Origin: Aeromicrobium phoceense
Lineage (GTDB): Bacteria; Actinomycetota; Actinomycetes; Propionibacteriales; Nocardioidaceae
DNA length: 64,000 bases
Assembly (NCBI RefSeq): GCF_013868155.1
Contig: NZ_JACEOG010000001.1
Location: 2,170,001-2,234,000 of the forward strand
Direction of reading: 5' to 3'
Shown here: positions 35,796-43,343 of the stretch, one piece after another
Position numbering within the stretch: the stretch's first letter is position 1
Layout: every line of letters starts with the position of its first letter
Program-made: the position numbers and the translations under genes
The notes under the pieces: generated by a model
Databases searched by the model: none
What the model saw: the letters and a program-made list of their open reading frames with translations, nothing else
What the model was told of the DNA's origin: nothing

Positions 35796-37795
35796 CAGGC
35801 TGCTCCCTCGCGCGAGGAGGTGGCGGCGTGGACCACATCCGTCAGGCCGTCGGCCGTCACCTCGCCGAGCGGGACGTGCTCGGCGCGCAGGTGACCGGCC
35901 AGCTGCGCGGCCAGGCCGAGCCGGAAGCGGCCGGTCTCGCAGTCGACCACGACGCTGTCGAGGCCGGTGGCGGCCAGGTGCGCGGCGGACCGGTGGGCCC
36001 GGCCGAGCGCATCGGCGCCGGAGGTGGCGCGACCGTCGGTGACCACGACCAGCAGCGGGCGCCGGGACGGGTCGCGCAGCGCCTCGCGCCGCAGGATCTC
36101 CGCCGAGCGTTCGAGGCCCTCCGCCAGCGGGGTGCGACCGCCGGCCGGCAGCTCGGCCAGGCGACGCGACGCCACGTCGACCGAGCCGGTGGGCGGCAGG
36201 ACGACCTCGGCGGTGTGCTGACGGAACGTCACGAGGGCGACCTTGTCGCGGCGCCGGTAGGCGTCCAGCAGCAGCGAGAGCACGGCGGTCTTGACCTGCT
36301 CCATGCGGCGCCGGGCGGCCATCGAGCCCGAGGCGTCGACGCACAGCAGCACGAGGTTGGACTCCTGACCGACCGTCTCGGCGCGGCGGAGGTCCGACGG
36401 CGAGAGCGCGAGGCCACGCCCGTCGACCAGTCCACCGCGGCTCCGCTGGTGCGGGGCGGCCGCGGCGATGGTGCCGGGAAGGTGGAGGCGACCGGACGCC
36501 GCATCGGGCCGCTGGCCCACGACGCGGCCCTGCGGCGTGCGGGCCCGGGAGCGTCGCCCGGACTGTCCCTCGCCGGTGCCGCGGACCACGAGCAGTCGCG
36601 CCCGGGTGGGGTCCCCGGCCGCGGCGACCGAGCCGGCGCCGGCCGGCTGCGGCTGCTGCTCGTCCTGGTTCGGGGAGGCGTCGGGGGCGTCTGCCGGGCG
36701 CTGGTCCTCGGGACCGTCCTGGGGGGAATCCGAGCCCGAACCGTCCGGACCACCCGGGCCGTCGTCGTCGGGTCCCGGGTCGGGCTCGTCGTCGCCGAGC
36801 AGGTCGTCGAGGCGGTCCTCGTCGAGGCCGGGCTCGTCGAACGGGTTGCGACGGCGGCGGTGCGGCAGGGCGAGCCGCGCGGCGACGCGGACGTCCTCGC
36901 GGGTGATGTGGGTGCGCCCCTGCCACGCCGCGTGAGCCGCGGCGGTCCGCGCGGTGACGAGGTCGGCGCGCAGCCCGTCGACGTCGAACGCGGCACAGAT
37001 CTCGGCGATCGTGATGAGCGCGTCGTCGTCGAGGAAGACGTCGCCCATGAGCTCCTGGGCGGACTCGAGGCGTGCGCGCAGCGCGTCCTGCTCGTCGGCC
37101 CACGCGGCCGCGAAGGCGGCTGGGTCCGCGTCGAACGCGAGTCGGCGTCGCACGACCTCGACGCGCAGCTCGGGCTCGCGCGGCGCCGAGACCTCGACCG
37201 TCAGGCCGAACCGGTCGAGCAGCTGCGGGCGCAGCTCGCCCTCCTCGGGGTTCATCGTGCCGATGAGCACGAACCGCGACGCGTGCTCGACCGAGACGCC
37301 GTCGCGCTCGACGCTCACCCGGCCGGTCGCGGCGGCGTCCAGCAGGAGGTCGACGAGGTGGTCGTGCAGCAGGTTGACCTCGTCGACGTAGAGGAGGCCG
37401 CGGTGGGCGCGGGCCAGCAGACCGGGCTCGAACTCGACCACGCCGTCGCGCAGTGCCGAGTCGAGCTTCAGCGAGCCCGTGACGCGGTCGTCGCTCGCAC
37501 CGACGGGCAGTTCGACGAGCCGCACGGGGCGCTCGTCGACGGGCGTCCCGGCGTCGAACGGTCCGTCGGGGGAGACGGCGGAGGGGTCCGCCGGATCGAT
37601 GGAGAACCGATCACCCCGGTAGGCGCGGACCGGCGGCAGCACGTCGGCGAGTCCGCGCACGGTGGTGGTCTTGGCGGTGCCCTTCTCGCCACGCACGAGG
37701 ACGCCGCCGATGAGCGGGTCGATCGCGACGAGGGTGAGGGCGAGGGTCATGTCGTCGGAGCCGACGACGGCACAAAAGGGGTACTGCGTTGGCAT
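35795..37795 (-). CDS. ChlI/ChlD-like chelatase ATPase subunit (CobS/CobT counterpart)
   Basis: This 666-residue fusion has an N-terminal AAA+ domain (Walker A RGEKGTAKTTT at about 35-45; Walker B GLLYVDEVNLLHDHLVD; RFVLIGTMNPEEGE), a long acidic Asp/Pro/Gly linker (about 325-400), and a C-terminal VWA domain with MIDAS DASGSM near residue 485. It resembles magnesium chelatase I plus D and probably powers cobalt insertion with CobN, encoded at 46202-49801. No separate cobS or cobT of the chelatase type is present. It is the first gene of the cob operon, under the riboswitch at 37855-37979. Confidence 0.9.
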   Translation of the reverse strand: MPTQYPFCAVVGSDDMTLALTLVAIDPLIGGVLVRGEKGTAKTTTVRGLADVLPPVRAYRGDRFSIDPADPSAVSPDGPFDAGTPVDERPVRLVELPVGASDDRVTGSLKLDSALRDGVVEFEPGLLARAHRGLLYVDEVNLLHDHLVDLLLDAAATGRVSVERDGVSVEHASRFVLIGTMNPEEGELRPQLLDRFGLTVEVSAPREPELRVEVVRRRLAFDADPAAFAAAWADEQDALRARLESAQELMGDVFLDDDALITIAEICAAFDVDGLRADLVTARTAAAHAAWQGRTHITREDVRVAARLALPHRRRRNPFDEPGLDEDRLDDLLGDDEPDPGPDDDGPGGPDGSGSDSPQDGPEDQRPADAPDASPNQDEQQPQPAGAGSVAAAGDPTRARLLVVRGTGEGQSGRRSRARTPQGRVVGQRPDAASGRLHLPGTIAAAAPHQRSRGGLVDGRGLALSPSDLRRAETVGQESNLVLLCVDASGSMAARRRMEQVKTAVLSLLLDAYRRRDKVALVTFRQHTAEVVLPPTGSVDVASRRLAELPAGGRTPLAEGLERSAEILRREALRDPSRRPLLVVVTDGRATSGADALGRAHRSAAHLAATGLDSVVVDCETGRFRLGLAAQLAGHLRAEHVPLGEVTADGLTDVVHAATSSREGAA

Positions 37796-37826
37796 GTAGG
37801 GCTCCCGCTCGATCTGCCATGACGGT

Positions 37827-37849
37827 CCGCGACGCGGGCAGCGTCGCGG
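37827..37849 (-). terminator. Hairpin in the riboswitch expression platform
   Basis: CCGCGACGC and GCGTCGCGG are perfect 9-bp arms around a 5-nt loop, directly between the riboswitch core and the chlID ribosome-binding site (GGGAG). It lacks a U-tract, so it may act as a Rho-assisted terminator or in translational control. Confidence 0.5.
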
Positions 37850-37854
37850 GTCGG

Positions 37855-37979
37855 ATCGAGGCCGGTCTTCGGACTTCCCAGGTCTGTGCCTGAGTCACCG
37901 CAGCGGGCCCTGTGCCGGATTCTCACCGGCTTCCCAGATTCTCCCCGTGGCCATCGGCCGTGGGGCACCTCGAACCTTC
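37855..37979 (-). promoter_or_regulatory. Cobalamin riboswitch upstream of the chlID-cobO-cobBC-cobA operon
   Basis: On the minus strand the conserved core is present: GGGAAGCCGGTGAGAATCCG, then the B12-box region around GGGCCCGCTGCGGTGA, and the 3' closing element AGTCCGAAGACCGGCC. These match the AdoCbl riboswitch consensus. It sits in the 5' leader of an operon of corrin ring genes, where cobalamin binding is expected to lower expression. Boundaries are approximate. Confidence 0.92.
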
Positions 37980-37985
37980 GACCAC

Positions 37986-37991
37986 ACCCTA
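37986..37991 (-). promoter_or_regulatory. -10 box for the riboswitch-controlled cob operon
   Basis: Minus-strand TAGGGT is placed so that transcription begins near 37979, at the 5' end of the riboswitch. Confidence 0.4.
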
Positions 37992-38043
37992 GACGCCGCC
38001 GGCAGGCCTCGGGCAGGGGGCCCGACCTGCGGACCCGGCGGGT

Positions 38044-38049
38044 TAGGGT
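38044..38049 (+). promoter_or_regulatory. Near-leaderless -10 box of cobL
   Basis: TAGGGT ends 8 nt before ATG 38058, slightly longer than the 6-7 nt seen for other genes here. The 66-bp gap to the divergent cob operon promoter leaves no room for a riboswitch on this side. Confidence 0.4.
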
Positions 38050-38057
38050 GCTCGACC

Positions 38058-39266
38058 ATGGATGCGCACGTGACCGTCGTCGGAGTCGGGGCCGACGGCT
38101 GGGAGGGCCTGCCGGAGTCCTCACGGTCGCTCGTGAGGGCCGCCGCCACCCTGCTCGGCGGGCGGCGCCACCTCGACGCGATCCCTGCGGTTGCAGGGCA
38201 GGACCGGGTCGCGTGGCCCTCGCCGTTGCGCGAGCGGCTCCCCGCCCTGCTGGACGAGGCGCGCGAGCCGGTCGTCGTCCTCGCGTCGGGCGATCCGCTC
38301 GTGTCCGGCATCGGCACCACCTTGCTCGAGCTGCTCGGTCCGGACCGCGTCACCGTCGTCCCGGCGGTGTCGTCGGTCGCGCTGGCCCGGGCGCGGATGG
38401 GCTGGCCGGCCGAGTCGGTGACTGTCGTCAGCGTCGTCGGGCGCGATGTCCGGCTCGTCGTCCCGGCCCTCTCCGCCGGGCGGCGGCTGCTGGTGCTGTC
38501 GAGTGACGAGACCACCCCCGCGGCCGTGGCGACGCTGCTCACCGACCTGGGCTGGGGCGACTCCGAGCTGGTCGTGCTGGGCCACCTCGGCTCCACCGAC
38601 GAGTCGCGGGCCACGTCGACGGCGCAAGGCTGGGACATCACCGACGTGCCCCGCCTCAACCTGCTGGCCGTGGAGGTTCGCGGCTCCGGCCCGGGCTGGG
38701 CGGCCGGGGGAGTCCTGCCCGACGACGCGTTCGAGCACGCCGGCCAGATCACCAAGCGCGACCTGCGCGCCAGTGCACTCGCCCGGCTGGCGCCGGCTCC
38801 GGGCCAGCTGCTGTGGGACGTGGGCGCGGGCAGCGGCTCGATCGGCGTCGAGTGGATGCGCGCGTGGCCCAGTGCCCGGGCGATCGCCGTCGAGCCACGA
38901 CCCGACCGCGTCGCGCTCGTCCGCGGCAACGCCGACGCCCTGGGAGTCCCCGGGCTCCGGGTCGTCGAGGGCTCGGCTCCCGAGGCGCTCGAGGGTCTCG
39001 ACCGGCCGGACGCGGTGTTCGTCGGCGGGGGAGCGACGGTCGACGGGGTCCTCGACAGCTGCTGGGACGCCCTGCGGCCCGGCGGCCGCCTCGTCGTCCA
39101 CGGCGTCACCGCCGAGACCGAGGCCGTGCTGCTCGAGCGGTACGGTCGCCACGGCGGCGAGCTCGTCCGCCTGCACGTCGAGCGCGCCGAGCCGCTCGGA
39201 TCCTTCACCGGCTGGACGCCCGCGCGCGCCGTCAGCCAGTGGTCCGTCACCAAGGGAGACTCATGA
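38058..39266 (+). CDS. cobL: Precorrin-6Y C5,C15-methyltransferase (decarboxylating)
   Basis: This is a 402-residue bifunctional enzyme. Residues 1 to about 210 are the CbiE-type C5 methyltransferase (VTVVGVGADGWEGL; LASGDPLVSGIG; VTVVPAVSSVALARARMGW). The remainder is the CbiT-type C15 methyltransferase/decarboxylase with SAM motif LLWDVGAGSGSIGVEW at about residue 252 and AVFVGGGATVDGVLD. It converts precorrin-6B to precorrin-8X. ATG 38058 is preferred over starts inside the riboswitch promoter region. The stop overlaps cobM (ATGA). Confidence 0.95.
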   Translation: MDAHVTVVGVGADGWEGLPESSRSLVRAAATLLGGRRHLDAIPAVAGQDRVAWPSPLRERLPALLDEAREPVVVLASGDPLVSGIGTTLLELLGPDRVTVVPAVSSVALARARMGWPAESVTVVSVVGRDVRLVVPALSAGRRLLVLSSDETTPAAVATLLTDLGWGDSELVVLGHLGSTDESRATSTAQGWDITDVPRLNLLAVEVRGSGPGWAAGGVLPDDAFEHAGQITKRDLRASALARLAPAPGQLLWDVGAGSGSIGVEWMRAWPSARAIAVEPRPDRVALVRGNADALGVPGLRVVEGSAPEALEGLDRPDAVFVGGGATVDGVLDSCWDALRPGGRLVVHGVTAETEAVLLERYGRHGGELVRLHVERAEPLGSFTGWTPARAVSQWSVTKGDS

Positions 39267-40018
39267 CCGTCCACTTCGTCGGGGCCGGCCCCGGTGCCGC
39301 CGACCTCCTCACCCTGCGCGCCGTGCGCCTGCTGGAAACCGCCGATGTGTGCCTCTACGCGGGCACCTATCTCGACGCCGAGGTCCTGGGGCACTGCCGT
39401 GAGGGCGCCCGCCTGATCGACACGCAGCACCTCGACCTCGACGAGATCACGGAGCACCTCGTGAGTGCACACGGGGAGGGCCTCGAGGTCGTCCGGCTCT
39501 GCTCGGGCGACCCGTCGCTGTACTCCGCCGTGCACGAGCAGGCACGCCGGCTCGACGCCGCGCAGGTGCCGTGGGACGTGCCGCCCGGGGTGCCCGCCTA
39601 CGCGGCCGCGGCCGCGATCGTGGGCGCCGAGCTGACGGTTCCCGAGGTCGCTCAGTCCGTCGTGCTGACCCGCACCCAGGCGCGCTCGACCGCCATGCCC
39701 GAGGGCGAGCGGCTCGCCGCCTTCGCCGCGACCGGTGCCACGCTGGCGCTGCACCTGGGGATCACCCGCACGCGCGAGCTCGCCGCCGAGCTGGCCGAGC
39801 ACTACGGCCAGGACTGCCCCGTGGTGGTGGTGTCGAAGGCGACCCAGCCCGACCAGCTCGTGCTGCGCGGCACGCTGGGCGACATCGGCGACCAGGTGGA
39901 GCAGGCCGGTCTGCGTCAGGCGGCCGTCATCCTCGTCGGGCCGGCGCTGGCACCCGACGTGCGCGGCGGCGAGTCGTTCCTCTACGCGGCCAGCCGGGAT
40001 CGCCGCGCTCGCGGCTGA
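39263..40018 (+). CDS. cobM: Precorrin-4 C11-methyltransferase
   Basis: This 251-residue SAM-dependent tetrapyrrole methylase shows VHFVGAGPGAADLLTLRA at the start, CLYAGTYLDAEVL, RLCSGDPSLYSAVHEQ, PPGVPAYAAAAA and VVLTRTQARSTAMPEGE, the last typical of CobM/CbiF. It methylates C11 of precorrin-4. Its stop (40016-40018) directly abuts the stop of cobIJ on the opposite strand, with no intergenic base, so any terminator must lie inside coding DNA. Confidence 0.95.
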   Translation: MTVHFVGAGPGAADLLTLRAVRLLETADVCLYAGTYLDAEVLGHCREGARLIDTQHLDLDEITEHLVSAHGEGLEVVRLCSGDPSLYSAVHEQARRLDAAQVPWDVPPGVPAYAAAAAIVGAELTVPEVAQSVVLTRTQARSTAMPEGERLAAFAATGATLALHLGITRTRELAAELAEHYGQDCPVVVVSKATQPDQLVLRGTLGDIGDQVEQAGLRQAAVILVGPALAPDVRGGESFLYAASRDRRARG

Positions 40019-41521
40019 TCACTCGACGTAGCGAGGGCTCCAGACGCGTCCGGACGGCGTGACCCGGGTCGACGAGGCGCCGATCAGCAGCAGGCACTTC
40101 ATGTCGACGGTCTCGGGATCGAGGTCGCCGAGCGTCGTGACCGTGAGGCTCTCCTCGGCGCGGCCCACGTCGCGACCGACGACCACGACGGTGTCGGGCG
40201 ACTTGTGCTCCAGCAGCACGGCCTTCGCCTGCGCCACCTGCTCGGTGCGCGACCGCGACCGCGGGTTGTAGAGCGCCAGGACGAGGTCGGCCGCGGCGAC
40301 CGCCCGCAGGCGGCGTACCACGACGTCCCAGGGCTTCAGCCGGTCCGAGAGGCTCATCACGGCGAAGTCGGCGCCGATCGGCGCGCCGGCGCGCGCCGCG
40401 ACGGCCTGCACGGCCGAGATGCCGGGCACGACACGGACCGAGACGTCGGCGTAGCGCGGGTCCTCGGCGGCCTCGAAGACGGCCGAGGCCATCCCGAAGA
40501 TCCCGGCGTCGCCGCCCGACACCACCGCGACCCGCTCGCCGGCCAGGGCGAGGTCGAGCGCCTCGCGGGCCCGGTCGACCTCGACCGTGTTGCCGGAGGC
40601 GTGGCGGACGAGCCCGGGTCGCTGCGGGACGCGCTGCACGTAGGGCCCGTACCCGATCACGTGACCGACCTCGGCCAGCACCTGCGACGCCTCGGGCGAG
40701 ATCCAGTGGTCCGGTCCCGGGCCCAGTCCCACGACGACGACCTCGGCCTCCGCGGCCGGGGCGACGGCCTCCGCGACAGGGTTGTCGTACCGCGCCACGC
40801 CGGGCCGGGTGTCGCCGGGCACCAGCACGATCGAGAAGTACGGGACCGTCTCGGGATCGACGTCCGCCACGGGCAGGACGCGCTCGGCGTCCATCGAGGC
40901 GCGCTCGACGTACCAGGAGCCCTCGACGCGTCCGGCCTGCTCCAGCGCGGAGCGCACCTTCGCGAAGGTCCGGCCGAGCTTCATGATCACGGCCCCGTCG
41001 GTGTCGGCGAGGCGGCGGGCGAGCTCGGGCTCGGGCAGGGTGCCGGGCAGCACGGTCAGCACGTCGGTCTGGCGCACGAGCGGCAGCGCGGTGGTGGCCG
41101 TGGCCGCGGCGAACGCGGGGACGCCGGCGACCACCTGGGTCTCGAAGTCGGGCGAGAGCCGGTCGTGCAGGTACATGAACGAGCCGTAGAGCATCGGATC
41201 GCCCTCGGCCAGGACGACGACGTCGCGGCCGGCCGCCAGGTGCGCGCGCACCCGTTCGGCGCACTCGGCGTAGAAGTCGGCCATCGCCCCGGCGTAGCCA
41301 CCGGGGTGCTCGGTCGTCTGCGTCGTCACGGGGTAGACGAGGGCCTCCTCGACCACCCCTGACGGGATCAGCTCGGCCGCGATCCGTCGCGCGTTCGACT
41401 GCTTGCCCACGCCCTGGTGGAAGACGATCACGTCGGCCGCGCCGATGAGCCGGGCGGCCTTGAGGGTGATCAGCTCGGGGTCGCCGGGGCCGACGCCGAC
41501 GCCGTACAGCCGCCCGCTCAC
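40019..41521 (-). CDS. cobIJ: CobI-CobJ fusion: precorrin-2 C20- and precorrin-3B C17-methyltransferase
   Basis: This is a 500-residue fusion of two SAM-dependent methylases, as in Mycobacterium. Residues 1 to about 245 are CobI (LYGVGVGPGDPELITLKA, VVVLAEGDPMLYGSFMY); residues from about 257 are CobJ (VVVVGLGPGPDHWISPEA, VAVVSGGDAGIFGMA, VVPGISAVQAVAARAGAPIG). CobJ also contracts the ring. GTG 41521 overlaps the cobH stop as GTGA; this start is clear because the GVGPGD motif must lie near the N-terminus. Confidence 0.95.
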   Translation of the reverse strand: MSGRLYGVGVGPGDPELITLKAARLIGAADVIVFHQGVGKQSNARRIAAELIPSGVVEEALVYPVTTQTTEHPGGYAGAMADFYAECAERVRAHLAAGRDVVVLAEGDPMLYGSFMYLHDRLSPDFETQVVAGVPAFAAATATTALPLVRQTDVLTVLPGTLPEPELARRLADTDGAVIMKLGRTFAKVRSALEQAGRVEGSWYVERASMDAERVLPVADVDPETVPYFSIVLVPGDTRPGVARYDNPVAEAVAPAAEAEVVVVGLGPGPDHWISPEASQVLAEVGHVIGYGPYVQRVPQRPGLVRHASGNTVEVDRAREALDLALAGERVAVVSGGDAGIFGMASAVFEAAEDPRYADVSVRVVPGISAVQAVAARAGAPIGADFAVMSLSDRLKPWDVVVRRLRAVAAADLVLALYNPRSRSRTEQVAQAKAVLLEHKSPDTVVVVGRDVGRAEESLTVTTLGDLDPETVDMKCLLLIGASSTRVTPSGRVWSPRYVE

Positions 41522-42183
41522 TCCGCCTCCTGGGCCAGGGCGTTGAGCGCCGACGCGGCCATCGCGGATCCGCCCCGGCGTCCGGTGACGGCGAGGAACG
41601 GCACGTCGAGGCCCGGATCGTCGGTCGCGAGGTCGATCAGGGCCTGCTTCGACTCGGCGGCGCCGATGAAGCCCACCGGGGTGCCGATGATCGCGGCCGG
41701 CCGCGGGCCTCCGTCGCGGAGCGTCTCGAGGAGGTGGAACAGCGCCGTGGGCGCGTTGCCGAACGCGACGACCGCACCGTCCAGCCGCTCGGTCCAGAGC
41801 GACACCGCGGCGGCCGACCGCGTGGTGCCCCACTCCTTCGCGAGCGTCGGGACGGCGGGGTCGCGCAGGAAGCACAGGACGTCGTTCTCGCGCGGCAGCC
41901 GGGCCCGCGTCACGCCGGCGGCGACCATGTGCGCGTCGGTGATGATCGGGGCCCCCGACTCGAGCGCGGAGCGGGCCGCGGACACCAGACCGGGATGGAT
42001 CACGAGGTCCCGGGTCAGGTCGGTCTGACCGCACGCGTGGATCATCCGGACCGCCACCTTCTCGGCGTCCGCGGGGATGCGCGACAGGTCGGCCTCGGCG
42101 CGGATCGTGGCGAAGGAGTCGACGTAGATCGCGGCGCCGTCGGTGACGTAGTCGTAGCGGCGCGACGGTGGGGCGAGAGTCAT
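41518..42183 (-). CDS. cobH: Precorrin-8X methylmutase
   Basis: This 221-residue isomerase moves the C11 methyl to C12, forming hydrogenobyrinic acid. Family landmarks: VRMIHACGQTDLT (catalytic His), LVIHPGLV, PIITDAHMVAAGVTR, VVAFGNAPTALFHLLE, and PAAIIGTPVGFIGAAESK. ATG 42183 overlaps the cobG stop (ATGA). Length is normal. Confidence 0.96.
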   Translation of the reverse strand: MTLAPPSRRYDYVTDGAAIYVDSFATIRAEADLSRIPADAEKVAVRMIHACGQTDLTRDLVIHPGLVSAARSALESGAPIITDAHMVAAGVTRARLPRENDVLCFLRDPAVPTLAKEWGTTRSAAAVSLWTERLDGAVVAFGNAPTALFHLLETLRDGGPRPAAIIGTPVGFIGAAESKQALIDLATDDPGLDVPFLAVTGRRGGSAMAASALNALAQEAE

Positions 42184-43058
42184 GCGTTCTCCAGGTCGGG
42201 GACGATCAGGGTGCGCCACGGCGTCACCACGAGGCGGTGCGCTCCGTGCGCGCGGACCTCGTCGAACAGGCGGGCGTCGAGCCGGCCGTCGGGCACCGGC
42301 AGGTGCCACGCAATGCGGCCGTCGACCTGCTCGATCCTGCCAAGGTCCGGGGGAGCGCTGCTCACCCGGGTGCCGGGGTGGGGCTGCGACGGCGAGGTGA
42401 GCAGCGCCGCGCCGCCGCCGAGGAGCTCGTCGACGTGCCAGGGCGACTTCGCCCGGGCTCCCGCGAGCTCGACGAACCGCGAGGCGAGTGCCGCAAGGGT
42501 CTCCGCGGAGGCGGGCAGGGGGACCACGGGGCCCCACGATTCGGTGCCGACACGGACCTGGGCGGTGTCCGCGTCGAGGGCGACGAGGCCCAGGTCGAGG
42601 TCCCGGTCGAGCACGTCACCACGCCCGTCGTCGAGGACGAACAGGAAGCGCCCGGCCAGGGCCGCGAGGCTCGGCTCGGCGCACAGCCGGCGGTCGAGCT
42701 CCTCGACGACGGGTCGCAGGTCCGCTCGCCCGCCGGACCGGCCGGTGAGCGGCGACGCCATGACGTTGCGGATGCGCTCGTGCGACGTCGAGGGCATCAG
42801 GCCCGTGGCCATGACCGCGTCCACGACGGCGTCGGACAGGCAGCCGTCGTCGTGCGGGATCGCCCGCACCTGCAGGTTGGCACGGCTGGTCAGGTGCACC
42901 GTGCCGTCGCCGTGGTCCCGGGCGACGTCGAGGAGCCCTCCGAGGGCGTCGACTGACACGGCACCGCCCGGGATGCGGACCCGGATCAGGGCGCCGTCGT
43001 CGGCGATCCACGGGCGCAGCAGGCCGGGGCACAGGTCGCGTCGAGTCCGTCCGGTCAC
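42180..43058 (-). CDS. cobG: CobG-like precorrin-3B synthase, short and without the C-terminal Fe-S cysteines
   Basis: This is a 292-residue protein of the nitrite/sulfite-reductase-like family. The first ferredoxin-like half domain is clear (GTVHLTSRANLQVRAIP), followed by VMASPLTGRSGG and RFLFVLDDGRGDV, characteristic of CobG, and the second half domain ends at RLVVTPWRTLIVPDL. Known CobG proteins are longer (roughly 350-460 residues) and carry four cysteines for a 4Fe-4S cluster near the C-terminus. Here there are only Cys10, Cys73 and Cys126, with no cluster spacing, and the gene stops directly at cobH. GTG 43058 is the only in-frame start after an upstream stop. Confidence 0.82.
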   Translation of the reverse strand: MTGRTRRDLCPGLLRPWIADDGALIRVRIPGGAVSVDALGGLLDVARDHGDGTVHLTSRANLQVRAIPHDDGCLSDAVVDAVMATGLMPSTSHERIRNVMASPLTGRSGGRADLRPVVEELDRRLCAEPSLAALAGRFLFVLDDGRGDVLDRDLDLGLVALDADTAQVRVGTESWGPVVPLPASAETLAALASRFVELAGARAKSPWHVDELLGGGAALLTSPSQPHPGTRVSSAPPDLGRIEQVDGRIAWHLPVPDGRLDARLFDEVRAHGAHRLVVTPWRTLIVPDLENA

Positions 43059-43109
43059 CCGGTCATGGTGTCAGGCACCCTCCTGGCGACGCATCGGCGG
43101 ACGGGCTGC

Positions 43110-43115
43110 TACGTT
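43110..43115 (+). promoter_or_regulatory. -10 box for the transporter-cobN-cobF operon
   Basis: TACGTT would start transcription near 43122, at the 5' end of the second cobalamin riboswitch. Confidence 0.4.
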
Positions 43116-43121
43116 CGTGGC

Positions 43122-43275
43122 GCCAGTCAAACTCAGCGATGAGCCAGGGAACCCGGTGAGAGTCCGGGACTGACGCGCAGCGGTGAGGGTGACGGGCGGG
43201 GCACGAAGCCACTGGACCGAGAGGTCTGGGAAGGCGCTCCGTCCGGTCGATCCCGAGTCCGAAGACCTGCTGGCC
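43122..43275 (+). promoter_or_regulatory. Cobalamin riboswitch upstream of the BtuFCD-type transporter, cobN and cobF
   Basis: Core elements are seen in order: AGGGAACCCGGTGAGAGTCC (43145-43164), the GCGCAGCGGTGA box (43175-43186), a peripheral stem, and the closing GAGTCCGAAGACCTGCTGG (43255-43273). They match the AdoCbl riboswitch. The expression platform (about 43280-43325) contains a short perfect stem ACGGCG/CGCCGT followed by TTT and a GGGCT/AGCCC stem before AAGGA. The 285-bp region between cobG and the first transporter gene is otherwise empty. Confidence 0.92.
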
Positions 43276-43343
43276 CTCACGGCGACCGCCGTTTGGTCCA
43301 CCGGGCTTCGCGAAAGAGCCCCAGACCTCGAAGGACCGCGTCC

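Noticed and set aside
43055-43066. Three-codon leader ATG-ACC-GGG-TGA overlapping the cobG GTG start, with AGGAGG upstream
   Set aside because: Spacing of AGGAGG to this ATG is long (12 nt) and such a tiny frame occurs easily by chance; kept only as a curiosity.
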